Assembly: GCA_014378465.1 (NCBI GenBank)
Contig: JACMNQ010000070.1
Location: forward strand, 1 to 64,000
Source: Oligoflexia bacterium
GTDB taxonomy: Bacteria > Bdellovibrionota > UBA1018
Direction of reading: 5' to 3'
Length of the DNA: 64,000 nucleotides
Shown: positions 28,562 through 37,357 of the stretch, piece by piece
Layout: every line of letters begins with the position of its first letter
Numbering within the stretch: position 1 is the stretch's first letter
The notes under the pieces: generated by a model
What the model was told of the DNA's origin: nothing
The model's database searches: none
The model's input: only the letters and a program-made list of their open reading frames with translations
Program-made: the position numbers and the translations under genes

Positions 28562-29137
28562 TCAGAATTTCAACTTTCTTGAGGAATGGTTGTCGTAACC
28601 GCCCGGATTCTTGACCAGGTACTTCTGGTGATACTCCTCGGCTGGATGAAATTCAGTGGCCGGCGCGATTTCCGTCGTGATCTTCGCCTTCCACCCCAGA
28701 GGTCCCTCGGCTCGCGCTTTGACCTTCTCCGCGATTTTCAACTGTTCAGGGGTATGGGTGAAGATTGCGGAGCGGTACTGGGTGCCGCGGTCATTGCCCT
28801 GACGATTCAAAGTGGTCGGGTCATGCATCTTGAAGAAGGAAACCACAAGACTTTCATAACTCACTTGTCCTGGATCAAACTTCAGCTGCAGAGTTTCAGC
28901 GTAGCCGGTTGATCCCCCACTCACGGAGCCGTAATCCGCCTGCCCCTTGCCTCCTTCGTAACCGACTTGGGTCTCCATGACCCCCGGGATCTTCCGGAAA
29001 AACTCTTCAGTGCCCCAGAAGCAACCTGCCGCGAAAGTGGCGGTTTGCGATGCCGCAGATGCAACCCCAGGAAGGAAGAAGGCGATTGACGTGACCCAGG
29101 AGCAGTTCAGCGCGAAGGAACGAAGTCGGGTCATCAT
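28562..29137 (-). CDS. msrA: Peptide methionine sulfoxide reductase A with signal peptide
   Basis: ATFAAGCFWGTEEFFRKIPGVMETQVGYEGG...GSTGYAETLQLKFDP...RGTQYRSAIF. Confidence 0.95.
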   Translation of the reverse strand: MMTRLRSFALNCSWVTSIAFFLPGVASAASQTATFAAGCFWGTEEFFRKIPGVMETQVGYEGGKGQADYGSVSGGSTGYAETLQLKFDPGQVSYESLVVSFFKMHDPTTLNRQGNDRGTQYRSAIFTHTPEQLKIAEKVKARAEGPLGWKAKITTEIAPATEFHPAEEYHQKYLVKNPGGYDNHSSRKLKF

Positions 29138-29211
29138 GAAAAAATCCTCGTACTGAGGATTCGCTCAGAAACCGCGAAAGGTTACAAGCCGGGACTCGAA
29201 AAGACTTGAAT

Positions 29212-29451
29212 TCAGGAACAGGCGCCGACGGCGTCCACCGCCGCCCGGATCTGCGCTTTGAGAAGCTCCGTGCCACTGAGGCCACAGAGCGGAGAGGAAA
29301 GGTCAGCCACATTGCCTGAACGGTAGGCCCCAAAACCTTCGCCTACAATATCCAGATAAGCGTATTTTTCAGACTTCTCGAGCTGAGAACGGTCAAAAGG
29401 CTCACGTGTGGAAGCGGTCTTCTTCGAAGTTTGAAGTGTGTTCATGGGCAC
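29212..29451 (-). CDS. Small hypothetical protein
   Basis: MPMNTLQTSKKTASTREPFDRSQLEKSEKYAYLDIVGEGFGAYRSGNVADLSS. Confidence 0.4.
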   Translation of the reverse strand: MPMNTLQTSKKTASTREPFDRSQLEKSEKYAYLDIVGEGFGAYRSGNVADLSSPLCGLSGTELLKAQIRAAVDAVGACS

Positions 29452-29559
29452 ATGCTTTAAGCAAATTGACTCATCATGTCAACACTAAATCAATCGACGC
29501 CGACTCGCTGTCCCCTTGGAGAGCGAAACTGTTGAAAGGGGTTCAATAAATCCCATAGT

Positions 29560-30795
29560 TTGGATATTCCAAACGGAGTGGAAATCAACCATCGCCAAAG
29601 CAACCAGGAAACCGCTCGGGTCCTGATCATCACGATTCTCGTCATCTTCGCAACGATGACTCCCGTCGATCTCTCGGTCATCGCACGCACGGACTGGGCC
29701 GTCTTTCTCGTCTGTCGCGTTTTCGTCAGTGCCTTCGTTTTCACACTTCTGGTCAAGATTCAGCGCAGAACTCTCAGTGCCCGCGCCAGCACCTGGCTGC
29801 CCTGGATTCTGTGGCTCATCAATCTCTTTCATCTCTGCGTCGACGTGTATTTCCGCGCCGGTTACGTGATCGGCTATTTTCAGACCGTCATGATCTGGGC
29901 CTTCTTCTTTCATCTCAGTCGCCGGGAATTTCGCTGGCAACTGGCCGTAGGGCAGCTTTTCTTCGGAGTCGCCTTCTACTTTTCCAAGGCGATCGTCGGG
30001 CTGGGACTCAATGGCTTTCACACCGATCTCTACATCGGCATGGTCATGACCAACCTGATCGCGGTGTATGGTCACTCGAGCATCTCTGAAAGAAGAGCGC
30101 TGAAACAGGAACAGTATCGCCGCTTCGCGGACGCGGGTCGCTACACCTCGATGCTGGTGCACGACCTCAAAGGGATGATGGCCACTCCCCTCATCTCCGC
30201 CGCGATTCTCAAGCGCGAACTCAAGGACACTTCAAATCCGAGAATCCAGGCCGTGATGAAAGGGCTCGAAGAAAGCCTGACGTTCTCCAAGGACCTCGTC
30301 TCCGGTGCCAATCGCCTTTCGTCGGCGCAACTCGAAAAGGGCGAGCCCATCTCGATGAGTGAACTCCTCTCGGCGATCGAAGCTCTGCTCAAGGCGCGCA
30401 TGAGAAACGGAGCGAAGCTCGTGCTCAGGGACCCGGAACAATGCCCGCCGGTTTCGCAGCACCATAATCTCCTATTCCGGACTCTGCTGAATGTTCTCAC
30501 GAATTCGCTGGATGCGATCGAGGAACGAAAAAGCCCGAACCCTCGCATGGAAGTGTCCTGTCAATCTGCCGGAGCGCTGAGACGCATCGTGCTCTGGGAC
30601 AATGCGGGAGGCTTCTCACCCGCGACGCTGAAGCGCCTCAATCAGGGCCAGTACATCTCCACGAAAAAACAGGGCAGCGGCCTCGGCTGCATGATCGTCA
30701 GCGATTACATGGAAATCATGGGCGGGGTCGTTCAGTACTCCAACGAAACTCGGGGCGCTGAAACCGGAGCCTGCGTGACCCTGGTGTTCGGCTGA
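29560..30795 (+). CDS. Membrane sensor histidine kinase
   Basis: TM N-terminus; YTSMLVHDLKGMMATPLISAAIL; N-box TLLNVLTNSLDAIEE; STKKQGSGLGCMIVSDYMEIMGG. Confidence 0.85.
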   Translation: MDIPNGVEINHRQSNQETARVLIITILVIFATMTPVDLSVIARTDWAVFLVCRVFVSAFVFTLLVKIQRRTLSARASTWLPWILWLINLFHLCVDVYFRAGYVIGYFQTVMIWAFFFHLSRREFRWQLAVGQLFFGVAFYFSKAIVGLGLNGFHTDLYIGMVMTNLIAVYGHSSISERRALKQEQYRRFADAGRYTSMLVHDLKGMMATPLISAAILKRELKDTSNPRIQAVMKGLEESLTFSKDLVSGANRLSSAQLEKGEPISMSELLSAIEALLKARMRNGAKLVLRDPEQCPPVSQHHNLLFRTLLNVLTNSLDAIEERKSPNPRMEVSCQSAGALRRIVLWDNAGGFSPATLKRLNQGQYISTKKQGSGLGCMIVSDYMEIMGGVVQYSNETRGAETGACVTLVFG

Positions 30796-30819
30796 AGCTC
30801 CGAGTACAAAGGAGAGCTG

Positions 30820-30975
30820 GGGGTCAGCGTACACTGAACTTCCCGACCTCAGCGTACACTGAACTTCCCGACCTCAGCGTACACTGAACTTCCCGACCTC
30901 AGCGTACACTGAACTTCCCGACCCCAGCGTACACTGAACTTCCCGACCTCAGCGTACACCGTGTACGCTGACCCC
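30820..30975. mobile_element. MITE-like 156-bp element with 15-bp perfect terminal inverted repeats and 25-bp internal tandem repeats
   Basis: GGGGTCAGCGTACAC (30820-30834) vs GTGTACGCTGACCCC (30961-30975); flanking GCTG on both sides (30816-30819, 30976-30979); five 25-bp units cagcgtacactgaacttcccgacct from 30825. Confidence 0.6.
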
Positions 30976-31010
30976 GCTGAAACACTTCTCTGCGCGGAGG
31001 AGTCTGAGCC

Positions 31011-32595
31011 TCAGTCAAGATCTGAACTGCCCCCATCGCCGCTTTTCAGAACGTCTTTGAAATAGGCTCCCGTGCTCTGCTGTTTCGGAAGGAGATCATC
31101 CGTCCTGATCTTCGGATCCAGAATGGCTTGAGCCAGACTGGACACGACTTTGACGTCAGAGCGCGCGGCTTCTCTCAGGACTGCAATGGCTCTCGGCCGG
31201 GTTCGAATTTCCGCAAGAGAGTAGAGCGCCGCTCTCGCCACCTCGGGCAGGTGATGGTCTGAGATCAATTCGCTCGCGTAACAATAGAACCGGTCCGGGT
31301 ACTCGTATTTCAGTCGATGCAGCAACAGCACTTTCTGCATGGCAGTCTGACCCAGCAGCGTTCGTGCCTGAGTTCCAAAATCTCTGGGATGCTGGCCGGG
31401 CTTGAGGGCCCAGCTTTCTCCGTAAAGATCAGGCCTCTGAACAAGAAACTCCGACCGGGAGCGCCTGGCTTCGGGCGAAGCTTCAAACTGCGAGGAGTTG
31501 CCGAACTTTTCGAGATTGGTCGCGAGACTCTTTCCAAAGCTTGCGCCCGAAAGATCCAGGTTCAACCTCTTTCTTGAATCCTTCAAATCGTACTTCACGG
31601 CGGTGACCACTGACTCCTCGAGTTTGATCAGGGCAGTCGTGGGCAGTCGTGGGCAGTCGTGGCACCCGAGAACGCTCGGCCGTATAGGCGTGAAGAGCCG
31701 TTCCGAAGAAATGATACCAGGCACTGAAGTTATCTCCTCGGACGAATTCATGACTCTCACCCGCCCGCGTCTTCTGACGGATTCCGTCAAAGCGTATCAG
31801 CTCGCCGGTGATGTCCTTGAGCTTGAGAGTGGTGAAGCGACTGTTTCTTTCAATGGCGGCACTGTTCCAACCGTCTGACAGTTGATTCCAGCAGCAGATC
31901 AACGCACGCTGAACATTTCCACCCGCCCCATCCAGAGCGTGCATGAAAAGCGCATCAGGAGTGATGGTCCCTTCTTTCCGCGTTTCGAGCCACTTTCTGA
32001 GCTCGTCGCGCTGCTGTTCAGAAGCTGGGTAGGCGATCTGGGTTCCTTCGAACAGAGAAAAACCCAGGGACGGCAGGCTCTCGACTTCAAGTTTATTTTC
32101 ACGCTGCGCCTTGTGAGCCAGAACCTGGGCGGTCACGCGGTGAGCGAGCACCTCGCCGTCCAGGTAGAGATTGGGCTGGTAGACTTCATATTTTTTCACG
32201 AGTTCAGGTGTCAGGCAGCTGGAAATCTGATTGACCAGATCCCGGTAGCCTCCCACCTCAGCGGCGAGTTCCGACAGGTTTCCAGGCTTTGAGCATGAGC
32301 TCGCTCCCCCGGGAACGGATGCCGGCGCTGCCGCCCAAACTGGAGAAAAAGTGGTCAGCTGCGAAATCACGACCAGGAGTGGACTGAAAGTACCCAGGAA
32401 ACGATGATGTTCAAGCACTTGATGTGAATCCCCTGCCCGTTTTGATGTCCTGCGGGCCTTTTCCAAGCTTAAGGGGTTTTTCAGGGAACTTCCCAGAAAA
32501 AACGTTGGCTCGGGCCATGGCACTGAGATCGCAATTGAGATAATGCTGGAGCCATGAACTCCCTGAAATTTTCTGACCTCCCCTGGGAATCCCAT
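31011..32595 (-). pseudogene. Secreted hypothetical protein gene split by a frameshift at a 10-bp tandem repeat
   Basis: ORFs 31483..32595 and 31011..31790 join in frame if one of three gggcagtcgt copies (31631-31660) is removed: ...YTAERSRVPRLPTTALIKLEESVVTAVKYDLKD... Confidence 0.8.
31631..31660. repeat. Three perfect copies of a 10-bp tandem repeat (gggcagtcgt)
   Basis: agtttgatca|gggcagtcgt|gggcagtcgt|gggcagtcgt|ggcacccgag. Confidence 0.98.
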
Positions 32596-34176
32596 CTCGC
32601 CAACAGCCTTCCGGCGGATCCGGAGACTCGGAACTTCACGCGCACCGTGCAGGAGGTTTCCTACTCGAGCGTTCAGCCTACCCCCGTCCGAAATCCCCAG
32701 CTCCTCGGCTGGTCTGATTCTCTGGCTGCGGAGCTTGGGATCTCAAAGCCCACTCTGGAAGATCGGCGCTCCGTTGAAATTCTGGGAGGCAACCTCGTCC
32801 TGCCGACCATGAAACCCCATGCCGCTCGTTACGGCGGGCATCAGTTCGGTCATTGGGCCGGCCAGCTGGGAGATGGTCGAGCGATCACTCTGGGAGAAGC
32901 GCTCACCCCCGGAAAAGGACGCTTCGAATACCAGCTGAAAGGCGCAGGTCCCACCCCTTATTCTCGGCGCGCCGACGGAAGAGCGGTCCTGAGATCCTCG
33001 GTGCGCGAATTTCTCTGCAGCGAAGCCATGCACTTTCTCGGGGTCCCCACCACCCGTGCCCTGAGTCTCGTCACGACGGGAGACGCCGTCGTGCGCGACA
33101 TGTTCTACGACGGAAATGCAAAGCCGGAACCCGGAGCCATCGTCTGCCGAGTGGCCCCTTCCTTTCTGCGTTTTGGAAATTTTGAGATCCTCGCTTCATC
33201 CGGAGAAATCCCACTGCTGAAAAAGTTGACGGACTTTCTCATCACCGATCATTACCCGGAGCTCGACCTGAGGGACTCGGATGTGTACGGAAAACTTCTC
33301 GACGAAGTTTCGCGTCGCACGGCTTTCATGATCTCGGAATGGATGCGCGTGGGCTTTGTTCACGGCGTGATGAATACCGACAACATGTCTGTCCTCGGAC
33401 TCACCATCGACTACGGGCCTTACGGATGGCTTGAGCCCTATGATCCGAACTGGACTCCAAACACGACGGATGCTCAGGGAAGACGGTACCGCTACGGCAA
33501 TCAACCCAGCATCGCGCTCTGGAATCTCTCGCGCCTGGCCGAAGCCCTTCTCCCCCTGATCCAGGATCAGGCGCGTGCGCTGGCGAGCCTTGAACTCTAC
33601 AAAACCACTTTTCAAGAAGCTTACGCGAAAACTCTCGCGAAGAAGCTGGGCTTGTCCTCCATTGAATCAGAAGCGGACCAGAAGCTGGTTCTTGAACTCT
33701 TTGAGCTGCTCCAGGGATCCGAAGCCGACATGACGCTTTTTTTCAGGCGTCTCTGCGATTGGCCCACGGGAGTGCCGGCCGCGGGACCTGCGGGAGAAAA
33801 AGAGCTTGAAGCCGATTTCAGGGAGCTGATTCAGCCCACTTTTTATACCACGAATTTTTCGCTCCCGAAGTGGGTCAGCTGGTTCACCCGGTACTCCGCT
33901 CGAGTCCGAAGTGAAGTCGAAGCTCAGGGAGCCGGAATGAAACCCACTCGCAGCGCTTTGATGAAGAGCGTGAATCCGAAATACGTGCTCAGGAACTACC
34001 TGGCGCAGAACGCGATCACGGCTGCCGAGAAGGGCGACCCCTCCGTGCTGGAGCGTCTGCTCCGAGTCCTCAGGACTCCTTACGACGAAATGCCGAGCGA
34101 AGAAGACCTGGCTGAGAAGCGCCCGGACTGGGCCCGCGATGCGCCTGGCTGTTCGGCTTTGTCGTGCTCTTCCTGA
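32554..34176 (+). CDS. selO: SelO (YdiU/UPF0061) protein adenylyltransferase
   Basis: ARYGGHQFGHWAGQLGDGRAITLGEAL...FEYQLKGAGPTPYSRRADGRAVLRSSVREFLCSEAMHFLGVPTTRALSLV; C-terminal ...LSCSS. Confidence 0.95.
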   Translation: MNSLKFSDLPWESHLANSLPADPETRNFTRTVQEVSYSSVQPTPVRNPQLLGWSDSLAAELGISKPTLEDRRSVEILGGNLVLPTMKPHAARYGGHQFGHWAGQLGDGRAITLGEALTPGKGRFEYQLKGAGPTPYSRRADGRAVLRSSVREFLCSEAMHFLGVPTTRALSLVTTGDAVVRDMFYDGNAKPEPGAIVCRVAPSFLRFGNFEILASSGEIPLLKKLTDFLITDHYPELDLRDSDVYGKLLDEVSRRTAFMISEWMRVGFVHGVMNTDNMSVLGLTIDYGPYGWLEPYDPNWTPNTTDAQGRRYRYGNQPSIALWNLSRLAEALLPLIQDQARALASLELYKTTFQEAYAKTLAKKLGLSSIESEADQKLVLELFELLQGSEADMTLFFRRLCDWPTGVPAAGPAGEKELEADFRELIQPTFYTTNFSLPKWVSWFTRYSARVRSEVEAQGAGMKPTRSALMKSVNPKYVLRNYLAQNAITAAEKGDPSVLERLLRVLRTPYDEMPSEEDLAEKRPDWARDAPGCSALSCSS

Positions 34177-34248
34177 AGCACGATGGCGTCAGGCTTTTGT
34201 CGACGGGATACTCTTCACTTTTAAACGGAATCTGTCGAAAAGTCAGGA

Positions 34249-35277
34249 ATGCCCTTTTTTCGCCTCCTCTCATTCTTCTTTTTCAAATGCTTTTTCAAAC
34301 GCTTCTTCAAATGCTTCTTTAAATTCTCCTTCGGCGCGTTGAGCTCCTGGAGTGTTCTCGCCTCCTTCGCGATTTTGGTTCTCGCGGGTCCCCTGAGCCA
34401 GGCCGCTGACTTTTTCAGTCCCAAGCCGTGCACGGTCCTGCTCCGAGATCCGAATATCGTGCCGTGGAGACCCGGAGTTGAAGCGCCGAAGCTCGAAGCT
34501 GCAGACCTGCTGCCCGTCGCTTTTCTCGAAACGATTCGAAGCAAACTCGGTGTGACTCCCTACGTGGACTCCAGTCGCATCGATGACGTCATGGCTTTCG
34601 AAGTTCGCTTTTCAAAGAAGATCCCGGAATTCATGCGGTGGAAATTCATTCTGGATCCTGCCCATCCGCAAACGGTCGGAATCGACGCTCTTCGCCTCGA
34701 AAATCCGATGTATGTTCCTGGCACTTCGCGACTTCACGCTTCGCAGGAAAGAACAGGACTCCCGATGGACGTCTTTCGTTTTGCCAAGGAGCGACTCCTG
34801 GAACTCGCGCGCAAGGGCGGCTTCACGAAACTCACCACACCGGGCAGTCAGAACTACCTGGTCTCGAATCTCTACCGACGGATGGTCGGAATGAAACCGA
34901 TTCCGGGAGTTTCAGAGAAAGCTTTCGCACTTCTCGACTCCTGCTACCTGTATGCGACGAGAAAGCTCCCGCCTGAGGAACGCATCGGCTCGATCGAAGG
35001 CTTCAACCACGTGATCGGGGATTACTTTGAAACCAGTACCAGCGAGCGCGCGCAACGTTTCTGGAATCGTTACCGCGCGACTGCAAGAGAAGAAGTGGGG
35101 TTCAAACTTCTGAAGGACGACCAGGACACCGTGATCGGGTTTCTGGACCAGCAGGCGGAGAGCCGAGCCGCGCGGCTCTACTTCATCAATACGCTCGATA
35201 CTGATCGGCCGATTCTTCAGTACAAGGCACTGGTCACTTCCGGACAACTGGGCCTGGAGCTCGATCTCACCCCATAA
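34249..35277 (+). CDS. Secreted hypothetical protein with repetitive FFK N-terminus
   Basis: MPFFRLLSFFFFKCFFKRFFKCFFKFSFGALSSWSVLASFAILVLAGPLSQAADF; open frame of 342 aa. Confidence 0.65.
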   Translation: MPFFRLLSFFFFKCFFKRFFKCFFKFSFGALSSWSVLASFAILVLAGPLSQAADFFSPKPCTVLLRDPNIVPWRPGVEAPKLEAADLLPVAFLETIRSKLGVTPYVDSSRIDDVMAFEVRFSKKIPEFMRWKFILDPAHPQTVGIDALRLENPMYVPGTSRLHASQERTGLPMDVFRFAKERLLELARKGGFTKLTTPGSQNYLVSNLYRRMVGMKPIPGVSEKAFALLDSCYLYATRKLPPEERIGSIEGFNHVIGDYFETSTSERAQRFWNRYRATAREEVGFKLLKDDQDTVIGFLDQQAESRAARLYFINTLDTDRPILQYKALVTSGQLGLELDLTP

Positions 35278-35290
35278 ACCCGACCCATCC

Positions 35291-35304
35291 TGCGTTATAA
35301 CGCA
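35291..35304. promoter_or_regulatory. 14-bp perfect palindrome TGCGTTATAACGCA upstream of the lipoprotein/OmpA genes
   Basis: Read directly; sits 73-86 bp before the ATG at 35377. Confidence 0.35.
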
Positions 35305-35376
35305 CTTAGTTATTATTCTTTGACTTATTTACTCAGACATTAGATAAGGCTCCACGCTACTCAAACTGGAGACCTT

Positions 35377-36036
35377 ATGTTGAATCAAATTTCGCCAAAA
35401 ACCGCCCTTTTCCTCACCTTGGCTCTGGCCATCACTGCTTGCGGACAGACTGTGAAAAGCACGCACCCCACGGGTCCCGGCGCGACTGATACCCTCAACC
35501 GCACTCAGCCGGTTCAACAGCCGGTTCAACAGCCGAGCGATGCCCCCACCATCGTCGATGGCAAGCCCACCGACATTCCGGTTCTCAACTCGGGCGAAAT
35601 CGCCCCTCTGCCTTCCCTTCCTGTGGGCCTTCAGGTTCCTGCACTGCCAGGACTTCCGAGCGTCGTCGTGAGCCACGGGCCCGGCCCTGATGTGGTCGTC
35701 ACTTATCCAAAACAACCCGGCGAAGTGACCACGGGTCCAACCTTCCCTGAAGACTGCGAAGGCGAAGAAGGATCCATTTATATCTGGTGTGAAACCGGTG
35801 ACGTCTTTGAAAAGATCAAAGGTATCTGGACCATCGTCGATCATTACGACGCTTCAGAACTCGCGAAGCTGACGAAATGTGAAACCGCACCTGCAAAGCC
35901 GAATGCTCCCGCCACTCCGAGTGCGCCAGTGAAGCCCAATGCTCCTGGAAAAAAATCCAGGAACGAAAAACGCAATTCAAACGCTGCGGCCCATTCACGC
36001 CGCAATTCGCCTGCGAACTCACCTGAGAAGTATTGA
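35377..36036 (+). CDS. Pro-rich lipoprotein
   Basis: ALFLTLALAITACGQ lipobox; QPVQQPVQQP and PNAPATPSAPVKPNAPGKK repeats. Confidence 0.75.
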   Translation: MLNQISPKTALFLTLALAITACGQTVKSTHPTGPGATDTLNRTQPVQQPVQQPSDAPTIVDGKPTDIPVLNSGEIAPLPSLPVGLQVPALPGLPSVVVSHGPGPDVVVTYPKQPGEVTTGPTFPEDCEGEEGSIYIWCETGDVFEKIKGIWTIVDHYDASELAKLTKCETAPAKPNAPATPSAPVKPNAPGKKSRNEKRNSNAAAHSRRNSPANSPEKY

Positions 36037-37235
36037 CCCTCATGAAAACACACCCATCACGTATTCGCGCATTGACTCCCACTTCAAGCACACTGGCTCT
36101 CCTGCTCCCGGCTCTGATCGCCGGTGCCGTGACAGCACCCTCCGCATTTGCGCAGGATTTTAGGGAATCGCATGCTGCCCCCAGTGAAGTCGCTCCCCGG
36201 CTCAAGGACTGGATCTACATCGGTGCCGACGTCGGCAAAGCGTGGCTTTCGACCGATTTCGCAAACGAAGCGGACAAGAAGGGCACGCAGTACAATCTGA
36301 AGCTCCTGGAGTCACACTACTGGAACGAGTGGCTGCTGGATCTCGGCGCCGGCTACTTCTACAATGAACTGTCCGGCGGCAACGCTCAGGGCAACCGGGT
36401 CGTCAAGACGCGCGCGCTCCTCATCGAAGTCAGTCCACGTTACCGAATTCCCACCGAAGGCATGCACTGGCAGATCGGTCCAGTCGTGAACGCTCTCTTC
36501 GGCGCCGACGTTTCCTTTGATGAAACTGAAGCCGTCCAGGAAAAGAAATTCACGCTGATCGGCGGACTTCGCGCCCAATACGAAACCGGCGGTGAAGCCA
36601 GTCGCTGGCGCTTCGGCGTCCAGGCGATGAATGATCTCAACATCGCCCACCGAAATGTCCAGTGGCTGCAGGCAGACATTCAGTTTGGATTTCCCTGGGA
36701 AAAATCCGGAAAATCGCGACCGGCTCCCGCGCCCGCCGCCCCTTCAAAACCGGTCGTGGCCCGCGCCACCCCGCATTTCGCTGAGATCAAAGGCGCCAAT
36801 ACCGTCAAGATTCACCTCAGTGAAACCATTCTCCACTTCAAGAGCGGCAGTCACACGTTGGCCCCATCGTCAGAGCGAATTTTGAATCAGGTCGCCACTT
36901 ACCTGAAGAACGCTCCTGACGCCTGGAAGACGATGCGCATCGAAGGGCACACGGATCGCATCGGGAAACACCCTTACAACATGAAGCTTTCAGATCGCAG
37001 AGCTGGCGCCTTGAAAAAGCGCTTCACGCAGCTTGGACTTCCCGGAAGTCACATGACCACGCAAGGCTTCGGCCCCGATCGACCGATCGACGTGGACTTC
37101 ACGCCCAAAGCCTTCGCTCGCAATCGGCGCGCGGAACTCTGGCTTGACGGAGTCATGGATCCTGAGACTCTCACAAAAGACATGAATGAGATCGGTGATC
37201 TCAGTGAGATCGATGAAGTCAATTCGAACCATTGA
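36033..37235 (+). CDS. OmpA-family outer-membrane protein
   Basis: Signal peptide; C-terminal MRIEGHTDRIGKHPYNMKLSDRRAGALKKRF...GFGPDRPIDVD..PKAFARNRRAEL; 4-nt overlap with the lipoprotein gene. Confidence 0.9.
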   Translation: MTLMKTHPSRIRALTPTSSTLALLLPALIAGAVTAPSAFAQDFRESHAAPSEVAPRLKDWIYIGADVGKAWLSTDFANEADKKGTQYNLKLLESHYWNEWLLDLGAGYFYNELSGGNAQGNRVVKTRALLIEVSPRYRIPTEGMHWQIGPVVNALFGADVSFDETEAVQEKKFTLIGGLRAQYETGGEASRWRFGVQAMNDLNIAHRNVQWLQADIQFGFPWEKSGKSRPAPAPAAPSKPVVARATPHFAEIKGANTVKIHLSETILHFKSGSHTLAPSSERILNQVATYLKNAPDAWKTMRIEGHTDRIGKHPYNMKLSDRRAGALKKRFTQLGLPGSHMTTQGFGPDRPIDVDFTPKAFARNRRAELWLDGVMDPETLTKDMNEIGDLSEIDEVNSNH

Positions 37236-37357
37236 ATTTTGACGGGGATTTGACGCTTTTATACGCTGTCTGAATACTTTTTCGGAAGAATTCCCATGCA
37301 GATGCATGGGTAAGCGTTCCCGCTCAGGTTGCCTGACTCTCTGGCCGATAAAGAGAC

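Noticed and set aside
29485-30162. 225-aa minus-strand ORF
   Set aside because: Antisense to the histidine kinase; charged low-complexity composition typical of a TM-coding antisense
30820-30975. CRISPR-like array
   Set aside because: Units are contiguous 25-bp repeats with no variable spacers and are bounded by inverted termini
37287-37310. Inverted repeat cccatgcagatgcatggg upstream of the PLD-like gene
   Set aside because: Short arms, no T-tract and no second site; not enough to call a regulatory element
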